Shown here one piece after another: positions 27,172 to 35,946 of a DNA stretch of 64,000 bases (positions are counted from its first letter, which is position 1; every line of letters starts with the position of its first letter). Position numbers and translations under genes: made by a program. This DNA comes from Sphingobacterium multivorum (GTDB lineage: Bacteria; Bacteroidota; Bacteroidia; Sphingobacteriales; Sphingobacteriaceae): the NCBI RefSeq assembly GCF_900457465.1, contig NZ_UAUU01000008.1, positions 1-64,000 on the forward strand, given 5' to 3'. The notes beneath the pieces are model-generated. The model worked only from the letters and a program-made list of their open reading frames with translations, was not told the DNA's origin and made no database searches.

Positions 27172-27206
27172 AAAAAAATCCCCCAAAGTCTAGCAGACTT
27201 TGAGGG
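27172..27206 (-). terminator. terminator of the 27.2-28.2 kb minus-strand genes
   Basis: On the minus strand CCCTCAAAGTCT pairs with AGACTTTGGGGG (one mismatch), followed by a run of eight T. It lies 25 bases after the stop of the gene at 27231. Confidence 0.85.
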
Positions 27207-27230
27207 ACATGTCATTATGTTTGATTTCGT

Positions 27231-27608
27231 CTATTTCTTCTTTCCGTACTTTTTGGAAATTTGAATAGCTTTGTATTTCGTCGTGTCAAAATGGGGTGTG
27301 TCAATTGATAAGCTTGTTGGATAAGGTGCACTTCGATCGAAGAAATATACGGTTGTTGTACTTCCGTAATCATTAACTGGCATCAAGTCAAGACAGCCTG
27401 TATAATCTGCGTTCAACAGGTCACCTACTGTAACGGCATAGATGCGTATGATACCGCCTTTATTTTGTTCATTTCTGACGAAAGCGACTTCCTTAAAACC
27501 TCCCGGTAAATCTTCAATACTTTTCTGATTGAAGCTATCTTTTAAAATAAAACCCAGCAGCACTAAAATCGGTATGACCAAAAGCCATAACCTTTTATTC
27601 TTCTTCAT
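27231..27608 (-). CDS. hypothetical membrane-anchored protein
   Basis: 125 residues with a single N-terminal hydrophobic anchor (LWLLVIPILVLLGFIL, about 7-22) and a short soluble domain of mixed beta character. It lies 10 bases downstream of the DJ-1/PfpI gene on the same strand, so it is probably co-transcribed. No family recognised and no catalytic motif seen. Confidence 0.55.
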   Translation of the reverse strand: MKKNKRLWLLVIPILVLLGFILKDSFNQKSIEDLPGGFKEVAFVRNEQNKGGIIRIYAVTVGDLLNADYTGCLDLMPVNDYGSTTTVYFFDRSAPYPTSLSIDTPHFDTTKYKAIQISKKYGKKK

Positions 27609-27618
27609 TAAAAAACAC

Positions 27619-28197
27619 TTAAATTGTAATAGTAATACCTAATAACTTATAAAACTCTTTTAAAATTGCCTGATGTCCTGGCCAAGCAGGAGAGGTGACC
27701 AAATTTCCGTCTACGACCGCTTGATCTGCAGGAATATTTTTCCATGTGCCGCCTGCTAATTCAATGTCTGGACCTACAGCAACATAGGCTGTCAATGTAC
27801 GACCTGCGAGTACTTTTGCAGCTGTTAACACCTGGATACCATGACATATTGCCGCCACAGGTTTGTTGTGCTCAAAGAAGTGTTTCGTAATCTCCAAAAC
27901 ACGTTTGTTGAGTCGAATATATTCTGCCGATCGTCCGCCAGCAATATATAGACCGTCATAGTCTTCAACATTTACCTGGTCGAAATCTTTATTGATTGCG
28001 AAATTATGCCCGCGCAATTCTTTGTAGGTCTGATCACCAGTGAAATCATGTACTGCTGTGGGAACTACATCCCCGCTTTTGCGGTCTGGAGCAATTGCAT
28101 CTACCGTTATCCCTATAGAACCCATTGCTTGAAATGGAACCATTGCTTCGTAGTCTTCTACAAAGTCTCCTACAAGTAGTAATATTTTTTTTGCCAT
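27619..28197 (-). CDS. DJ-1/PfpI family protein
   Basis: 192 residues. The nucleophile elbow is AICHGIQVL with Cys at about 119, and YIAGGRSAEY matches the conserved region before it. Members are glyoxalases, deglycases or proteases of stress response; this long form with WKNIPADQAVVDGNLVTSPAW is the PfpI-like type. It lies downstream of a flavin reductase gene but is separated from it by a strong hairpin, so separate transcription is possible. Confidence 0.85.
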   Translation of the reverse strand: MAKKILLLVGDFVEDYEAMVPFQAMGSIGITVDAIAPDRKSGDVVPTAVHDFTGDQTYKELRGHNFAINKDFDQVNVEDYDGLYIAGGRSAEYIRLNKRVLEITKHFFEHNKPVAAICHGIQVLTAAKVLAGRTLTAYVAVGPDIELAGGTWKNIPADQAVVDGNLVTSPAWPGHQAILKEFYKLLGITITI

Positions 28198-28201
28198 ATC
28201 A

Positions 28202-28250
28202 AAAAACCTCTTTTAATAGGTTTTCAATTTACATATTAAAAGAGGTTTTT
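28202..28250. terminator. hairpin between flavin reductase and DJ-1 genes
   Basis: A 17-bp perfect stem (28202-28218 with 28234-28250) with T tracts in both directions lies immediately upstream of the DJ-1 start and 26 bases after the reductase stop. Confidence 0.75.
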
Positions 28251-28275
28251 ACAATGATTATTTGTTAATCTTTTG

Positions 28276-28839
28276 TTAACCCTGAACGGATAATTTTTCG
28301 GCAAGTGCACGTTTTGTTTTACGTACTTTAGCTTCTAATTGACTTCTTAAAGTCGGGTCGATAATACCTTTACCTTCTTCAAAGTTTTTGTGGAATTCGG
28401 GAAGAGAAAAGGAATCTAATATATCGGCACCGTCCCAAGTGATTCGATTGACAGCAGTGTTCAAAACTGTGGCACCTCCCATTGGACCAGGGGCAGTTGC
28501 CAATAAGAAAACAGGTTTGCCGTTGAATAATTTACGGTTAGGAATCCGTGAAACCCAGTCAACGATATTTTTGTAAGCTGTGGTATAGGATCCATTATGT
28601 TCGGCCAAAGAAATCAACAGGAAATCTGCGGCATCCATTTTAGCTGCAAAGTCATGCGCTAATTGAGGAATGCCCAACTCGACTTCTTTGTCGTAAGAAT
28701 AGATCGGCATTTCAAAATGGTTTAAGTCTAGCAATTCGATGGTATCGTCGGCTTCCTTGTAGTATTTTGAAGTACTTGTGACAAATGTTTTGTTGATTGA
28801 GTTTTTGTTGCTTGTGCCTGCAAATGCTAATATTTTCAT
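28276..28839 (-). CDS. NADPH-dependent FMN reductase family protein
   Basis: 187 residues with a flavodoxin-like fold. The phosphate-binding loop GTSNKNSINKTF (about 8-19) and LISLAEHNGSYTTAYKNIVDW are family marks. It would reduce FMN, quinones or azo-type compounds with NAD(P)H. A second, separate member of the same family is encoded at 31960. It appears monocistronic. Confidence 0.8.
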   Translation of the reverse strand: MKILAFAGTSNKNSINKTFVTSTSKYYKEADDTIELLDLNHFEMPIYSYDKEVELGIPQLAHDFAAKMDAADFLLISLAEHNGSYTTAYKNIVDWVSRIPNRKLFNGKPVFLLATAPGPMGGATVLNTAVNRITWDGADILDSFSLPEFHKNFEEGKGIIDPTLRSQLEAKVRKTKRALAEKLSVQG

Positions 28840-29027
28840 CTTTATATCATTAATTTATGAGGTGCTGCATAGGGTTAAAAATACCCCATACTGGCCTCGC
28901 TGTTACCTTTGGAAAATCATGGTTTTCGCATGTTTTCGATTTGATTTATTTTTAAATCGGGTCAAACTTACAATATAATTGCTGAATAAATGTCAATCAA
29001 ATGTCTCTGTGGGGTGTTCTGCTTTAT

Positions 29028-29936
29028 TTATTGATGTAGATCAAGAAAATTAAAACGTTCGTACATGCCAAGTAGGCCTGTAAGTCCGCCGGTATGTATT
29101 ACGAGTACCTGATCGGCGGGGGTAAAGTAGTCCTTTTTGATCAGGTCATCCACGGCATAGAGCAATTTGCCGGTATAAGTAGGTTCAATCATTATTCCTG
29201 TGGATGCTATAAAATGTTGAACGAAGACGAGCAAGTCGGCGTTGGATTTGGCATAACCACCAAAATGATAATCAAGGTGTAAAATAGGCGGGGGGATGTT
29301 GGGGTAAAGTTGATCGACTTCCGTTTGAATAAAGCCACCATTTTTTAAAACAGGAACGCCATGTACATGGGTAAATAGATCTCGTTTTTCGACAGCATTG
29401 CCTATTCCCGCTAATGTTGTTCCTGTACCACAGGCTGTAAAAATATGCTGATATTCATGTTGGAGTTCGTCAACGATTTCGGCGCAACCTTTCGCTCCGA
29501 GCATACCGTAACCGCCTTCATGTATATAGAATGTCGTCGGATCCTGACCAAAATAACGCTCGTATAAATTTTCTTTATTTCGGTAAGATTCGCGGTCGAC
29601 GTAAATAAGCTGCATCCCAAAAAGACGACACATCGTTAAAACAGGGTTGTTAACCCCTTCTTCACCTCTAACAAAAGCAGTTGTTTTAAACTTGAAGGTA
29701 GCGCCGGCGCAAGCAGTAGCCAAAAGATGGTTGCTCCATGCCCCGCCAAATGTAACCAGATGGCTTTTCCCTAGCTGCACTGCTTCTTCCAGATTATATT
29801 TTAATTTTCGCCACTTATTGCCCGAAATAAACGGATGTATGAGGTCATCCCGCTTAAGCGTTACTTTAATATGCTTCTTCTCCCAGGCCGGAAGGCACAA
29901 TTCAGTTTCGGGACTATGGATTTTGAACGGCAACAT
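29028..29936 (-). CDS. ACC deaminase/D-cysteine desulfhydrase family PLP enzyme
   Basis: Start set at 29936 (MLPFKIHSPETEL), since the upstream extension to 30017 would overlap the divergent rluD start. 302 residues, fold type II PLP enzyme. The PLP Lys is in HPFISGNKWRKLKYNL, the phosphate-binding loop is probably TACGTGTTLAG, and FGGAWSNHLLATA is characteristic. Family members act on 1-aminocyclopropane-1-carboxylate or D-cysteine; the exact substrate is open. Confidence 0.8.
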   Translation of the reverse strand: MLPFKIHSPETELCLPAWEKKHIKVTLKRDDLIHPFISGNKWRKLKYNLEEAVQLGKSHLVTFGGAWSNHLLATACAGATFKFKTTAFVRGEEGVNNPVLTMCRLFGMQLIYVDRESYRNKENLYERYFGQDPTTFYIHEGGYGMLGAKGCAEIVDELQHEYQHIFTACGTGTTLAGIGNAVEKRDLFTHVHGVPVLKNGGFIQTEVDQLYPNIPPPILHLDYHFGGYAKSNADLLVFVQHFIASTGIMIEPTYTGKLLYAVDDLIKKDYFTPADQVLVIHTGGLTGLLGMYERFNFLDLHQ

Positions 29937-29951
29937 AACATTAAATGAAAA

Positions 29952-29989
29952 CAAATTTAACGAAAATTGTTTCATTTGGTTTATTTTTG
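29952..29989. promoter_or_regulatory. divergent -7 elements for the PLP enzyme and rluD
   Basis: TAAATTTG on the minus strand (29959-29952) and TATTTTTG on the plus strand (29982-29989) lie 15 and 4 bases from the two start codons, implying very short 5' leaders. Confidence 0.4.
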
Positions 29990-29993
29990 TAGC

Positions 29994-31040
29994 ATGACAG
30001 AACAAATTGGATCGCAAGATCAGGAAGAACAGGAATTATTTGAGCATCTACGTATTGAGGTGGATAAGGGGCAAGCATTACTCCGCATTGATAAATATCT
30101 GATGAACAGGGTGGAAAATGCTACGCGGAGCAAAATTCAGCATGCTATTGAAGCTGGTTCTGTCATGGTTAACGGTAAGGAGATCAAGGCGAGCTATAAG
30201 GTTAGACCTGATGATGTGATTACATTAGTGCTACCTGATCCGCCACGGGATAACGAAGTTTATCCTGAAAACATTCCATTAGATATCAAATACGAGGATG
30301 ACGATGTGTTGATCGTGAATAAGGAGGCGGGAATGGTCGTGCATCCAGGATATAATAATTATACAGGAACCTTGGTCAATGCATTAACGTATCATATACA
30401 GCAGCTGCCACAGCTACCTGGAAACTCCGATCGCCCGGGTTTAGTGCATCGAATCGATAAAGACACCTCCGGATTATTGGTCATTGCTAAAAATGAAAAA
30501 TCAATGGCCTTTTTGGCAAAGCAGTTTTTCGATCACAGCATTACCCGTAAATATATTGCATTAGTTTGGGGAGATTTAAAAGAGGACGGAACAATCACAG
30601 GTTATATTGGACGTCATCTAAAAGACAGACGTATCATGGCGATGTATGATAGTGAAGACAAGGGGCGTTGGTCAGTGACACATTACCGAGTTTTGGAGCG
30701 ACTGGGCTATGTTACCCTAATAGAATGTCAATTAGAAACGGGACGTACACATCAAATTCGTACGCATATGCAATCTATTGGTCATCCGCTATTCAATGAT
30801 GCCATGTATGGCGGCGATAAGATTTTAAAAGGTACCGTGTTTTCAAAGTACAAGCAGTTTGTGGATAACTGTTTTTCATTGCTGCCGCGACAAGCACTTC
30901 ATGCGCAAGTATTGGGATTTATTCATCCTTCTACAAAAGAAAATATGTATTTTGAGGTACCATATCCGGAAGATTTTCGTTTAGCTTTAGAAAAGTGGCG
31001 CGGATATGCGGCAAATTCAATGGCTATAGAACATGATTAA
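29994..31040 (+). CDS. rluD: RluD-type 23S rRNA pseudouridine synthase
   Basis: Start set at ATG 29994 (MTEQIGSQDQEEQE); the longer frame begins inside the promoter. 348 residues with an S4 RNA-binding domain (about 20-85) followed by the RluA catalytic domain. The catalytic Asp is in GLVHRIDKDTSGLLV, and CQLETGRTHQIRTHMQ is the family's second signature. It probably modifies the helix 69 uridines of 23S rRNA. It is followed 19 bases later by a class IV aminotransferase gene, likely one operon. Confidence 0.9.
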   Translation: MTEQIGSQDQEEQELFEHLRIEVDKGQALLRIDKYLMNRVENATRSKIQHAIEAGSVMVNGKEIKASYKVRPDDVITLVLPDPPRDNEVYPENIPLDIKYEDDDVLIVNKEAGMVVHPGYNNYTGTLVNALTYHIQQLPQLPGNSDRPGLVHRIDKDTSGLLVIAKNEKSMAFLAKQFFDHSITRKYIALVWGDLKEDGTITGYIGRHLKDRRIMAMYDSEDKGRWSVTHYRVLERLGYVTLIECQLETGRTHQIRTHMQSIGHPLFNDAMYGGDKILKGTVFSKYKQFVDNCFSLLPRQALHAQVLGFIHPSTKENMYFEVPYPEDFRLALEKWRGYAANSMAIEHD

Positions 31041-31059
31041 AATTTAGAACAAAATTAAG

Positions 31060-31926
31060 ATGCCAACAAACTATATCAATTTCAATGGCAATGTAGTGCC
31101 GGAAGATCAGGAAATATTTAGCATTGAGAATAGAGGTTTTCGTTATGGGGACGGACTGTTCGAAACGATGTTGTATAAGGATGGTGATATCCGCTTTCTA
31201 AATTTTCATGTCGAGCGTTTACAAAAAGGAATGGAGTTGATTCATTTGGATGATGCAAACCTTTTCGATGCATTTTTTATTCGTTCGAGATCCGAAGAAT
31301 TAATCCGTAAAAACAATATGTTGGGACAGCAGGTTCGTATCCGGTTGATCGTATTTAGATCTGGCGGCGGATTGTATAGTCCGACGAGTAATAAACCTGG
31401 TTTTGTTTTGCAGGTGCAGCGCATAGAACCTAATCTTCGCGATAAGAAGGTCGGTTTGATTGTAGGGCTGTACAATGAATTCAAAAAACCTTATAGCGAT
31501 CTTTCAAAGATTAAATCTTTAAATGCGCAGATTTATGTGTTAGCTGGCATCTATAAAAAGAAAATGGCTTTTGATGATGTGTTAATTCTAAATCAGGAAG
31601 GTTACCTATGTGAATCCTTAATTTCAAATATCTTTGTCTATTATGAAAAGGTGCTTTATACACCAGCATTATCCGAAGGATGTATTGAAGGGGTGATGCG
31701 TCGGGTAGTCATGGACATGGCACAGGATGAAGGTATAGAAGTGGTGGAAGCACAGATAAGCCCCGAAATCATGAAACGGGCAGATGAGATTTTCTGTACC
31801 AATGCTGTACAGGGGGTACAATGGGTAATGGGCTATAAGCAAAAGCGCTATTTCAATAAGATATCGCGGATCTTACAGGAAAAATTACAGCATTGGAACT
31901 ATGACCTCAGTGATGAACAAGACTAG
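31060..31926 (+). CDS. class IV aminotransferase (PabC/branched-chain type)
   Basis: 288 residues. The N-terminal ENRGFRYGDGLFETM is the family entry motif. The PLP Lys lies in DLSKIKSLNAQIYVLA and ESLISNIFVY is the conserved end region. It could be aminodeoxychorismate lyase for folate synthesis, or a branched-chain or D-amino acid aminotransferase. Sequence alone does not settle which. It is probably transcribed with rluD and ends at a strong terminator. Confidence 0.8.
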   Translation: MPTNYINFNGNVVPEDQEIFSIENRGFRYGDGLFETMLYKDGDIRFLNFHVERLQKGMELIHLDDANLFDAFFIRSRSEELIRKNNMLGQQVRIRLIVFRSGGGLYSPTSNKPGFVLQVQRIEPNLRDKKVGLIVGLYNEFKKPYSDLSKIKSLNAQIYVLAGIYKKKMAFDDVLILNQEGYLCESLISNIFVYYEKVLYTPALSEGCIEGVMRRVVMDMAQDEGIEVVEAQISPEIMKRADEIFCTNAVQGVQWVMGYKQKRYFNKISRILQEKLQHWNYDLSDEQD

Positions 31927-31935
31927 TTTAATTTG

Positions 31936-31986
31936 ATCATTCATACAAAAGGGCAGAACTTAATTCTGCCTTTTTGTATGAATGAT
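31936..31986. terminator. bidirectional hairpin overlapping the end of the minus-strand reductase gene
   Basis: A 23-bp stem with one G-T pair (31936-31958 with 31964-31986) and a TTTTT stretch. The minus-strand gene stops at 31960, so its last codons are inside the right arm. Confidence 0.8.
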
Positions 31987-32535
31987 TCGCTCAGCCCATT
32001 GCTCAAATGCTGTTTTAAAGCTGCGGAGAAAATCTTTGGTTTTTGCTAATTCCACTGTTCCACTTGGACCGATACAGCTGCTGATATCGCCCAGATAAGC
32101 TTCAGGTTGCTGCATCGTTGGGATATTGACGAAGACAAGTGATTGACGCAAATGATGGTTGGCCCCAAAGCCCCCATAAACTCCCGTTGATGAGGAAATT
32201 ATTGCGCCAGGTTTACCATCCCATTTATTTTTTCCATAGGGTCTCGAACCCACGTCAATCGCATTCTTTAATACCGCCGGAATCGAACGGTTATACTCTG
32301 CGGTAACAAAAAGCACAGCATCCAAGGACGCGACCTCTTGACGGAAACGGGTATAGCTAGCCGGTGGATTACCTGCATCGTCAAAATCCTGATTATATAA
32401 GGGGAGATCGCCGATATCAATCATGCGATAGCTAAATTTCGATTCCTCCTGGTCGAGGATAAACTGTGCGATCTTTTTATTGAAAGATTCCTTTCTCAAG
32501 CTGCCGACAAATATGCCTACGTTATATATACTCAT
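31960..32535 (-). CDS. NAD(P)H-dependent FMN/quinone reductase (ChrR-like)
   Basis: 191 residues, flavodoxin-like fold. GSLRKESFNKKIAQ (about 12-25) is the FMN phosphate-binding loop; FVTAEYNRSIPAVLKNAID and SSSTGVYGGFGA follow as in ChrR/YieF-type reductases. Its role would be two-electron reduction of quinones or other electrophiles. It is monocistronic, and its 3' end forms half of the shared terminator. Confidence 0.85.
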   Translation of the reverse strand: MSIYNVGIFVGSLRKESFNKKIAQFILDQEESKFSYRMIDIGDLPLYNQDFDDAGNPPASYTRFRQEVASLDAVLFVTAEYNRSIPAVLKNAIDVGSRPYGKNKWDGKPGAIISSSTGVYGGFGANHHLRQSLVFVNIPTMQQPEAYLGDISSCIGPSGTVELAKTKDFLRSFKTAFEQWAERIIHTKRQN

Positions 32536-32744
32536 GGTAATTATTCATTAAAGTCCTATCAATCTGAACAACGGATCCTTCAAAAAGGTTTGGGGTTTGT
32601 TGTTAATTATATTATTTTCAACCTGTTCAAAATGAGGCTTTTATTGTTGTGTTAACAAAAATTAACATTTGAACATTAATCTTTTGCATACTGTTTGTTG
32701 TCGTATTGTAAAGAAGAAATTACAAACTAAGGGAGGAGCTACTT

Positions 32745-33308
32745 ATGAAAAAATTGTTTTATGCGGCGGCGATCATTGCAGGCCTTTTTACGGCGGGAGC
32801 TGCACAGGCGCAAGTGAGTATCAGTGTCAATATTTGAAGTCAGCCGAGCTGGGGACCAGCGGGTTATGATTACGCGCGTTATTATTATATGCCAGAATAC
32901 AATATGTATTACGATGTACCCGCGAGATGTTACGTTTATTATGATAACGGCGGCTGGATAAGAAGAGCAAGTTTACCGAGACGATATAGACATTACGATT
33001 TTTATCGGGTGCATAAAGTAGTAATCAACGATCGCACACCTTGGCATCATCACGATCGCTACAGAAGCCGTTATGGCGGTTATCGGGGAAGGCAGGTCGC
33101 CATTCGAGACAGTCACCATGGTGGTGGATATTCATTTGCAAGCGAGCGTCGGGTAAGCCGCGAACATTCATGGGGTGAGCGTCGGGGATACGATAGAGGA
33201 AACGACCGCGGTTATGGACGAGGTCGCGAAGGTGGTCACGGGCGTGGCAATGATCAGGGATATGGACACGGGCGAGGTAACGGTCATGGCGGAAGACATC
33301 GGGATTAA
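32745..33308 (+). pseudogene. secreted Gly/Arg/His-rich protein with an internal TGA
   Basis: ATG 32745, preceded by GGGAGGAG, encodes a signal peptide (MKKLFYAAAIIAGLFTAGAA...QA). The frame meets TGA at 32835-32837 and then continues open in the same frame to 33308. The second part is Tyr-rich (YARYYYMPEYNMYYDVPARC), then Arg/Gly/His-rich with RGNDRGYGRGR-type repeats. A single base change (GGA to TGA) would explain the stop. Envelope-exported basic proteins of this kind are common in Sphingobacteriales, function unknown. Either nonsense mutation or sequence error. Confidence 0.65.
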
Positions 33309-33330
33309 TTGAGTAGCTGAATAACAGAAT

Positions 33331-33368
33331 AAAAAAGGAATCTATATCAACATAGGTTCCTTTTTTTT
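33331..33368 (+). terminator. terminator after the secreted Gly/Arg-rich gene
   Basis: AAAAAAGGAA pairs with TTCCTTTTTT (33357-33366), followed by T to 33368. Confidence 0.8.
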
Positions 33369-33568
33369 GGCCGGAAATAACAGCTGGTCTGCTTTCGTAG
33401 CGCTGGAGGCATGCGAAATCATGACGCTTTGAGTGCCATGCACAATAAATTAAATAACATAACAGCTTTATTAATGAAAAATCACATGTGTCCTAAATAA
33501 ATTTTAGGAGTCGTTTTCTGTGTTACAACCATTGATTTTTTGCTCATTTGAATTTTGACCCCTACTTT

Positions 33569-34744
33569 TCATTCCGTGAAGATGTTCAGCTGTCCATTTT
33601 TTCCTTTGACCGGAGGCCTGACAAATGGATCATCTATCCATTTCCAGATGTTTATTTTCACGAAGATATTCATTCTGATAAATGCCACAAGATTGGAAAG
33701 ATTCCAATCATATTTGGCCTTCTTTTGGAGGTACTTTAACAGTAATATGCCGATCAGTGAAGTCCAGATCTGTATCATCACTGCATTTTCAGAAGTCCCT
33801 ATGAATGTCGATACTTTTAAGCGCTGCTTTAGATGCTTGAAGAAGACTTCGATATGCCAGCGTTGTTTATAGATGTTTGCCACCAAAGAAGCCTTCCATT
33901 TAGTATTATTGGTCAAAAAGTGGTACTCATTACCAGTGGTGCTGTCCCAAAAGTGGACCAGGCGTAACGGTTTGGAATTGTATTTATTGCAGGCAGCACC
34001 GGAAAGCTCAATGATCTCATCTTTAATGATTCCCTTTTCCAAGAGTGCTTCACTCTGATATGATTTGATAACCTTGTAATTCATGTTGGTTTTACTCCTG
34101 GTAACGAAATAACAGCCCCTGCTGTCCAAATCCCCAAGCCAGCTGTAATCCACGTAGCCACGGTCCACTACCACCACGCTTCCCTTAGAAAAACTGTAAC
34201 TACCGGCCCGCTGGCTCTCATGTACTTTTCCATCGGTAATCTGCATAAAAACAGGCAGGCAGCCATCATAATCCAGAACGGTGTGCAGTTTTACCGCACC
34301 TTTGGTGCTCCTGAATTTAGCCCAGTCAAATACAGATAGACATAAGGGGATGATGCTGGCATCCATCAGATATACTTTACGCTTTAGCTGACCAAGATCT
34401 TTGCGAAAATGGGTGTCCTTTTGCCAAAGCCTATCCAAAACAGAATAGTAAAGATCTTTGAAAAGTTCATGGGTACGGTGTGTGTTGATATAGGATATAT
34501 TAGACTTACTTGGAGCTCTTACTACACCTAAGTGGTTCAGATTACCAGTGGTACTGCGTAAACCGTTACTAATATCACGAACCGAATCTGCCGAGGAAAA
34601 ATGACAGAAAAGCATACTGACTAGATGCGTCCAGCTGTTGATCCCTTTCTGATGTTTGTCACTTTTGTGCTTTGAAACCAAATCTTTGAATAATTCGCGG
34701 TCGATAAGAGATAAAATCTGACTAAAAACGTTTAAATTTATCAT
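33569..34744 (-). CDS. IS4-family transposase
   Basis: 391 residues, intact. An N-terminal DUF4372-like region (SWTHLVSMLFCHFSSADSV) precedes a DDE domain with the first Asp in YLMDASIIPL, the second in VVVDRGYVDYSW and the Glu in IYKQRWHIEVFFKHLKQ, the YREK-like signature of the IS4 family. Catalyses cut-and-paste movement of the surrounding element. Confidence 0.9.
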   Translation of the reverse strand: MINLNVFSQILSLIDRELFKDLVSKHKSDKHQKGINSWTHLVSMLFCHFSSADSVRDISNGLRSTTGNLNHLGVVRAPSKSNISYINTHRTHELFKDLYYSVLDRLWQKDTHFRKDLGQLKRKVYLMDASIIPLCLSVFDWAKFRSTKGAVKLHTVLDYDGCLPVFMQITDGKVHESQRAGSYSFSKGSVVVVDRGYVDYSWLGDLDSRGCYFVTRSKTNMNYKVIKSYQSEALLEKGIIKDEIIELSGAACNKYNSKPLRLVHFWDSTTGNEYHFLTNNTKWKASLVANIYKQRWHIEVFFKHLKQRLKVSTFIGTSENAVMIQIWTSLIGILLLKYLQKKAKYDWNLSNLVAFIRMNIFVKINIWKWIDDPFVRPPVKGKNGQLNIFTE

Positions 34745-34804
34745 GGCGGTGTGTTATAATTTTGCGATTTAAATATAGCAACTTTGCTATATCTAAACAC
34801 CGCC
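34745..34804. repeat. nested palindromes just upstream of the transposase start
   Basis: GGCGGTGT (34745-34752) pairs with ACACCGCC (34797-34804), enclosing a second hairpin ATATAGCAA/TTGCTATAT (about 34773-34792). The outer arm touches the ATG. In transcripts reading in from outside it would hide the start site, as known for IS10 and IS50. Confidence 0.55.
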
Positions 34805-34844
34805 ACTTTTTAAACGTTTAGGACGCAAGTGATGAAAAATATAT

Positions 34845-34852
34845 TAATTTTG
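34845..34852 (+). promoter_or_regulatory. possible -7 element of the polysaccharide deacetylase gene
   Basis: TAATTTTG fits TAnnTTTG and lies 7 bases outside the IS target duplication, 82 bases before the gene. Any -33 element would fall inside the IS end. Confidence 0.3.
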
Positions 34853-34934
34853 CGCAACACGGGACTGAAATCAGCTTATTTTAGATGATTTTGAGTATTT
34901 GTGAAATAATTGTGATGGTAAGTTAATTTTTGTA

Positions 34935-35861
34935 ATGAGAAAAGTAGTTAATTCGGGTGTTGTATGGGTAGGGTTAAGTATATCTATTTTGGGATTTTAC
35001 TCCTGCAATCAAAGTGGGACAAATAAGGTGCAAAATGTGGGGGCTCTTGACTCTATGCCTCCAAAAAAGGATAGTTTACTTGCCGTGCAAGATTCAATAA
35101 GTAAAGTAGATTCGCTACGGAAAGACACCATTACAAAAATGGAAGAAGATGTGGACTACAAAGGAGCTAAAGATACAACGGTATTGTTGACTGATACTGT
35201 TTCTCCACGTTATATTTATCTCACTTTTGACGATGGACCCTTAAATGGAAGTCAGCACCTTGATTCCATTGCGACAGCAAAAGGCATTAAAATCAATGCT
35301 TTTCTGATTGGCAATCATGACAAGATGAGTAAGAAGTTACACGGCTTTACAGAACGTTATAAAAATAATCCATTAGTAGATTGTTACAACCACAGTTACT
35401 GGCATGCACATAATAAGTACAGTACGTTCTATTCGAATGCGCAGACGGCCTTTGAAGATTTTGAACTTGCTGAGCAATCGCTGGGCTTAACACATAAGAT
35501 AGTGCGGCTGCCGGGACGAAATATCTGGTATATCGGAGACCGCAAAAAGGTTGATTTGAAAAGTGGGGCTTCGACGGCCGAGCTACTACACCAAAATGGT
35601 TATAAAGTAATTGGTTGGGATTGTGAGTGGAAGATTAATGGTGTTACAGGGAAACCGGACCTATCGGTGAATCAATTGTATACCCAAATGAAGAATTTAC
35701 TCCGCAAAGGTACGTCTTATACAAAGAACAATGTTGTGCTATTGACTCATGACAATATGTACCAAACGAAAAAAGGGCAGCGGCTATTATCGGACTTGAT
35801 CGATAGTCTCAAACAACATCCAAACTATCGTTTCGAATTTGTGCGGAATTATCCGCAATAG
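34935..35861 (+). CDS. polysaccharide deacetylase (NodB domain) lipoprotein
   Basis: 308 residues with a lipobox FYSC (Cys24), a Lys/Asp/Ser-rich linker to about 90, then a NodB (CE4) domain. Motif 1 TFDDGP is at 97-102; motif 2 HSYWH binds the metal; RLPGRN replaces the usual RxPxG of motif 3; and LLTHD is the late His motif. It would deacetylate a cell-envelope or extracellular N-acetylated glycan from an outer-membrane anchor. It is monocistronic and directly downstream of the IS. Confidence 0.8.
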   Translation: MRKVVNSGVVWVGLSISILGFYSCNQSGTNKVQNVGALDSMPPKKDSLLAVQDSISKVDSLRKDTITKMEEDVDYKGAKDTTVLLTDTVSPRYIYLTFDDGPLNGSQHLDSIATAKGIKINAFLIGNHDKMSKKLHGFTERYKNNPLVDCYNHSYWHAHNKYSTFYSNAQTAFEDFELAEQSLGLTHKIVRLPGRNIWYIGDRKKVDLKSGASTAELLHQNGYKVIGWDCEWKINGVTGKPDLSVNQLYTQMKNLLRKGTSYTKNNVVLLTHDNMYQTKKGQRLLSDLIDSLKQHPNYRFEFVRNYPQ

Positions 35862-35880
35862 TGGCAACTAGTATCTATTT

Positions 35881-35930
35881 AAATAATTAAGGCTTAAACG
35901 GGAGTTCCCCAGTTTAAGCCTTAATTATTT
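35881..35930. terminator. bidirectional hairpin between deacetylase and phnA
   Basis: A perfect 19-bp stem (35881-35899 with 35912-35930) with A/T-rich base gives T tracts on both strands, between convergent genes. Confidence 0.8.
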
Positions 35931-35946
35931 AGACGAAAAGTCTATT

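Larger units (their letters stand above)
33481..34833 (-). mobile_element. IS4-family insertion sequence, about 1353 bp
   Basis: The ends are imperfect inverted repeats of 17 bp: ATCACATGTGTCCTAAA at 33481-33497 and, inverted, ATCACTTGCGTCCTAAA at 34817-34833 (two differences). The 5-bp sequence GAAAA flanks both ends (33476-33480 and 34834-34838) and is a candidate target duplication. It carries one intact transposase gene, so it may be active. It lies between a terminator and the polysaccharide deacetylase gene and interrupts no visible gene. Confidence 0.8.

Noticed and set aside
32835..32837. TGA as a selenocysteine codon
   Set aside because: No SECIS-like hairpin was recognised just downstream, the protein is a low-complexity secreted one, and a Gly codon fits better at this site.
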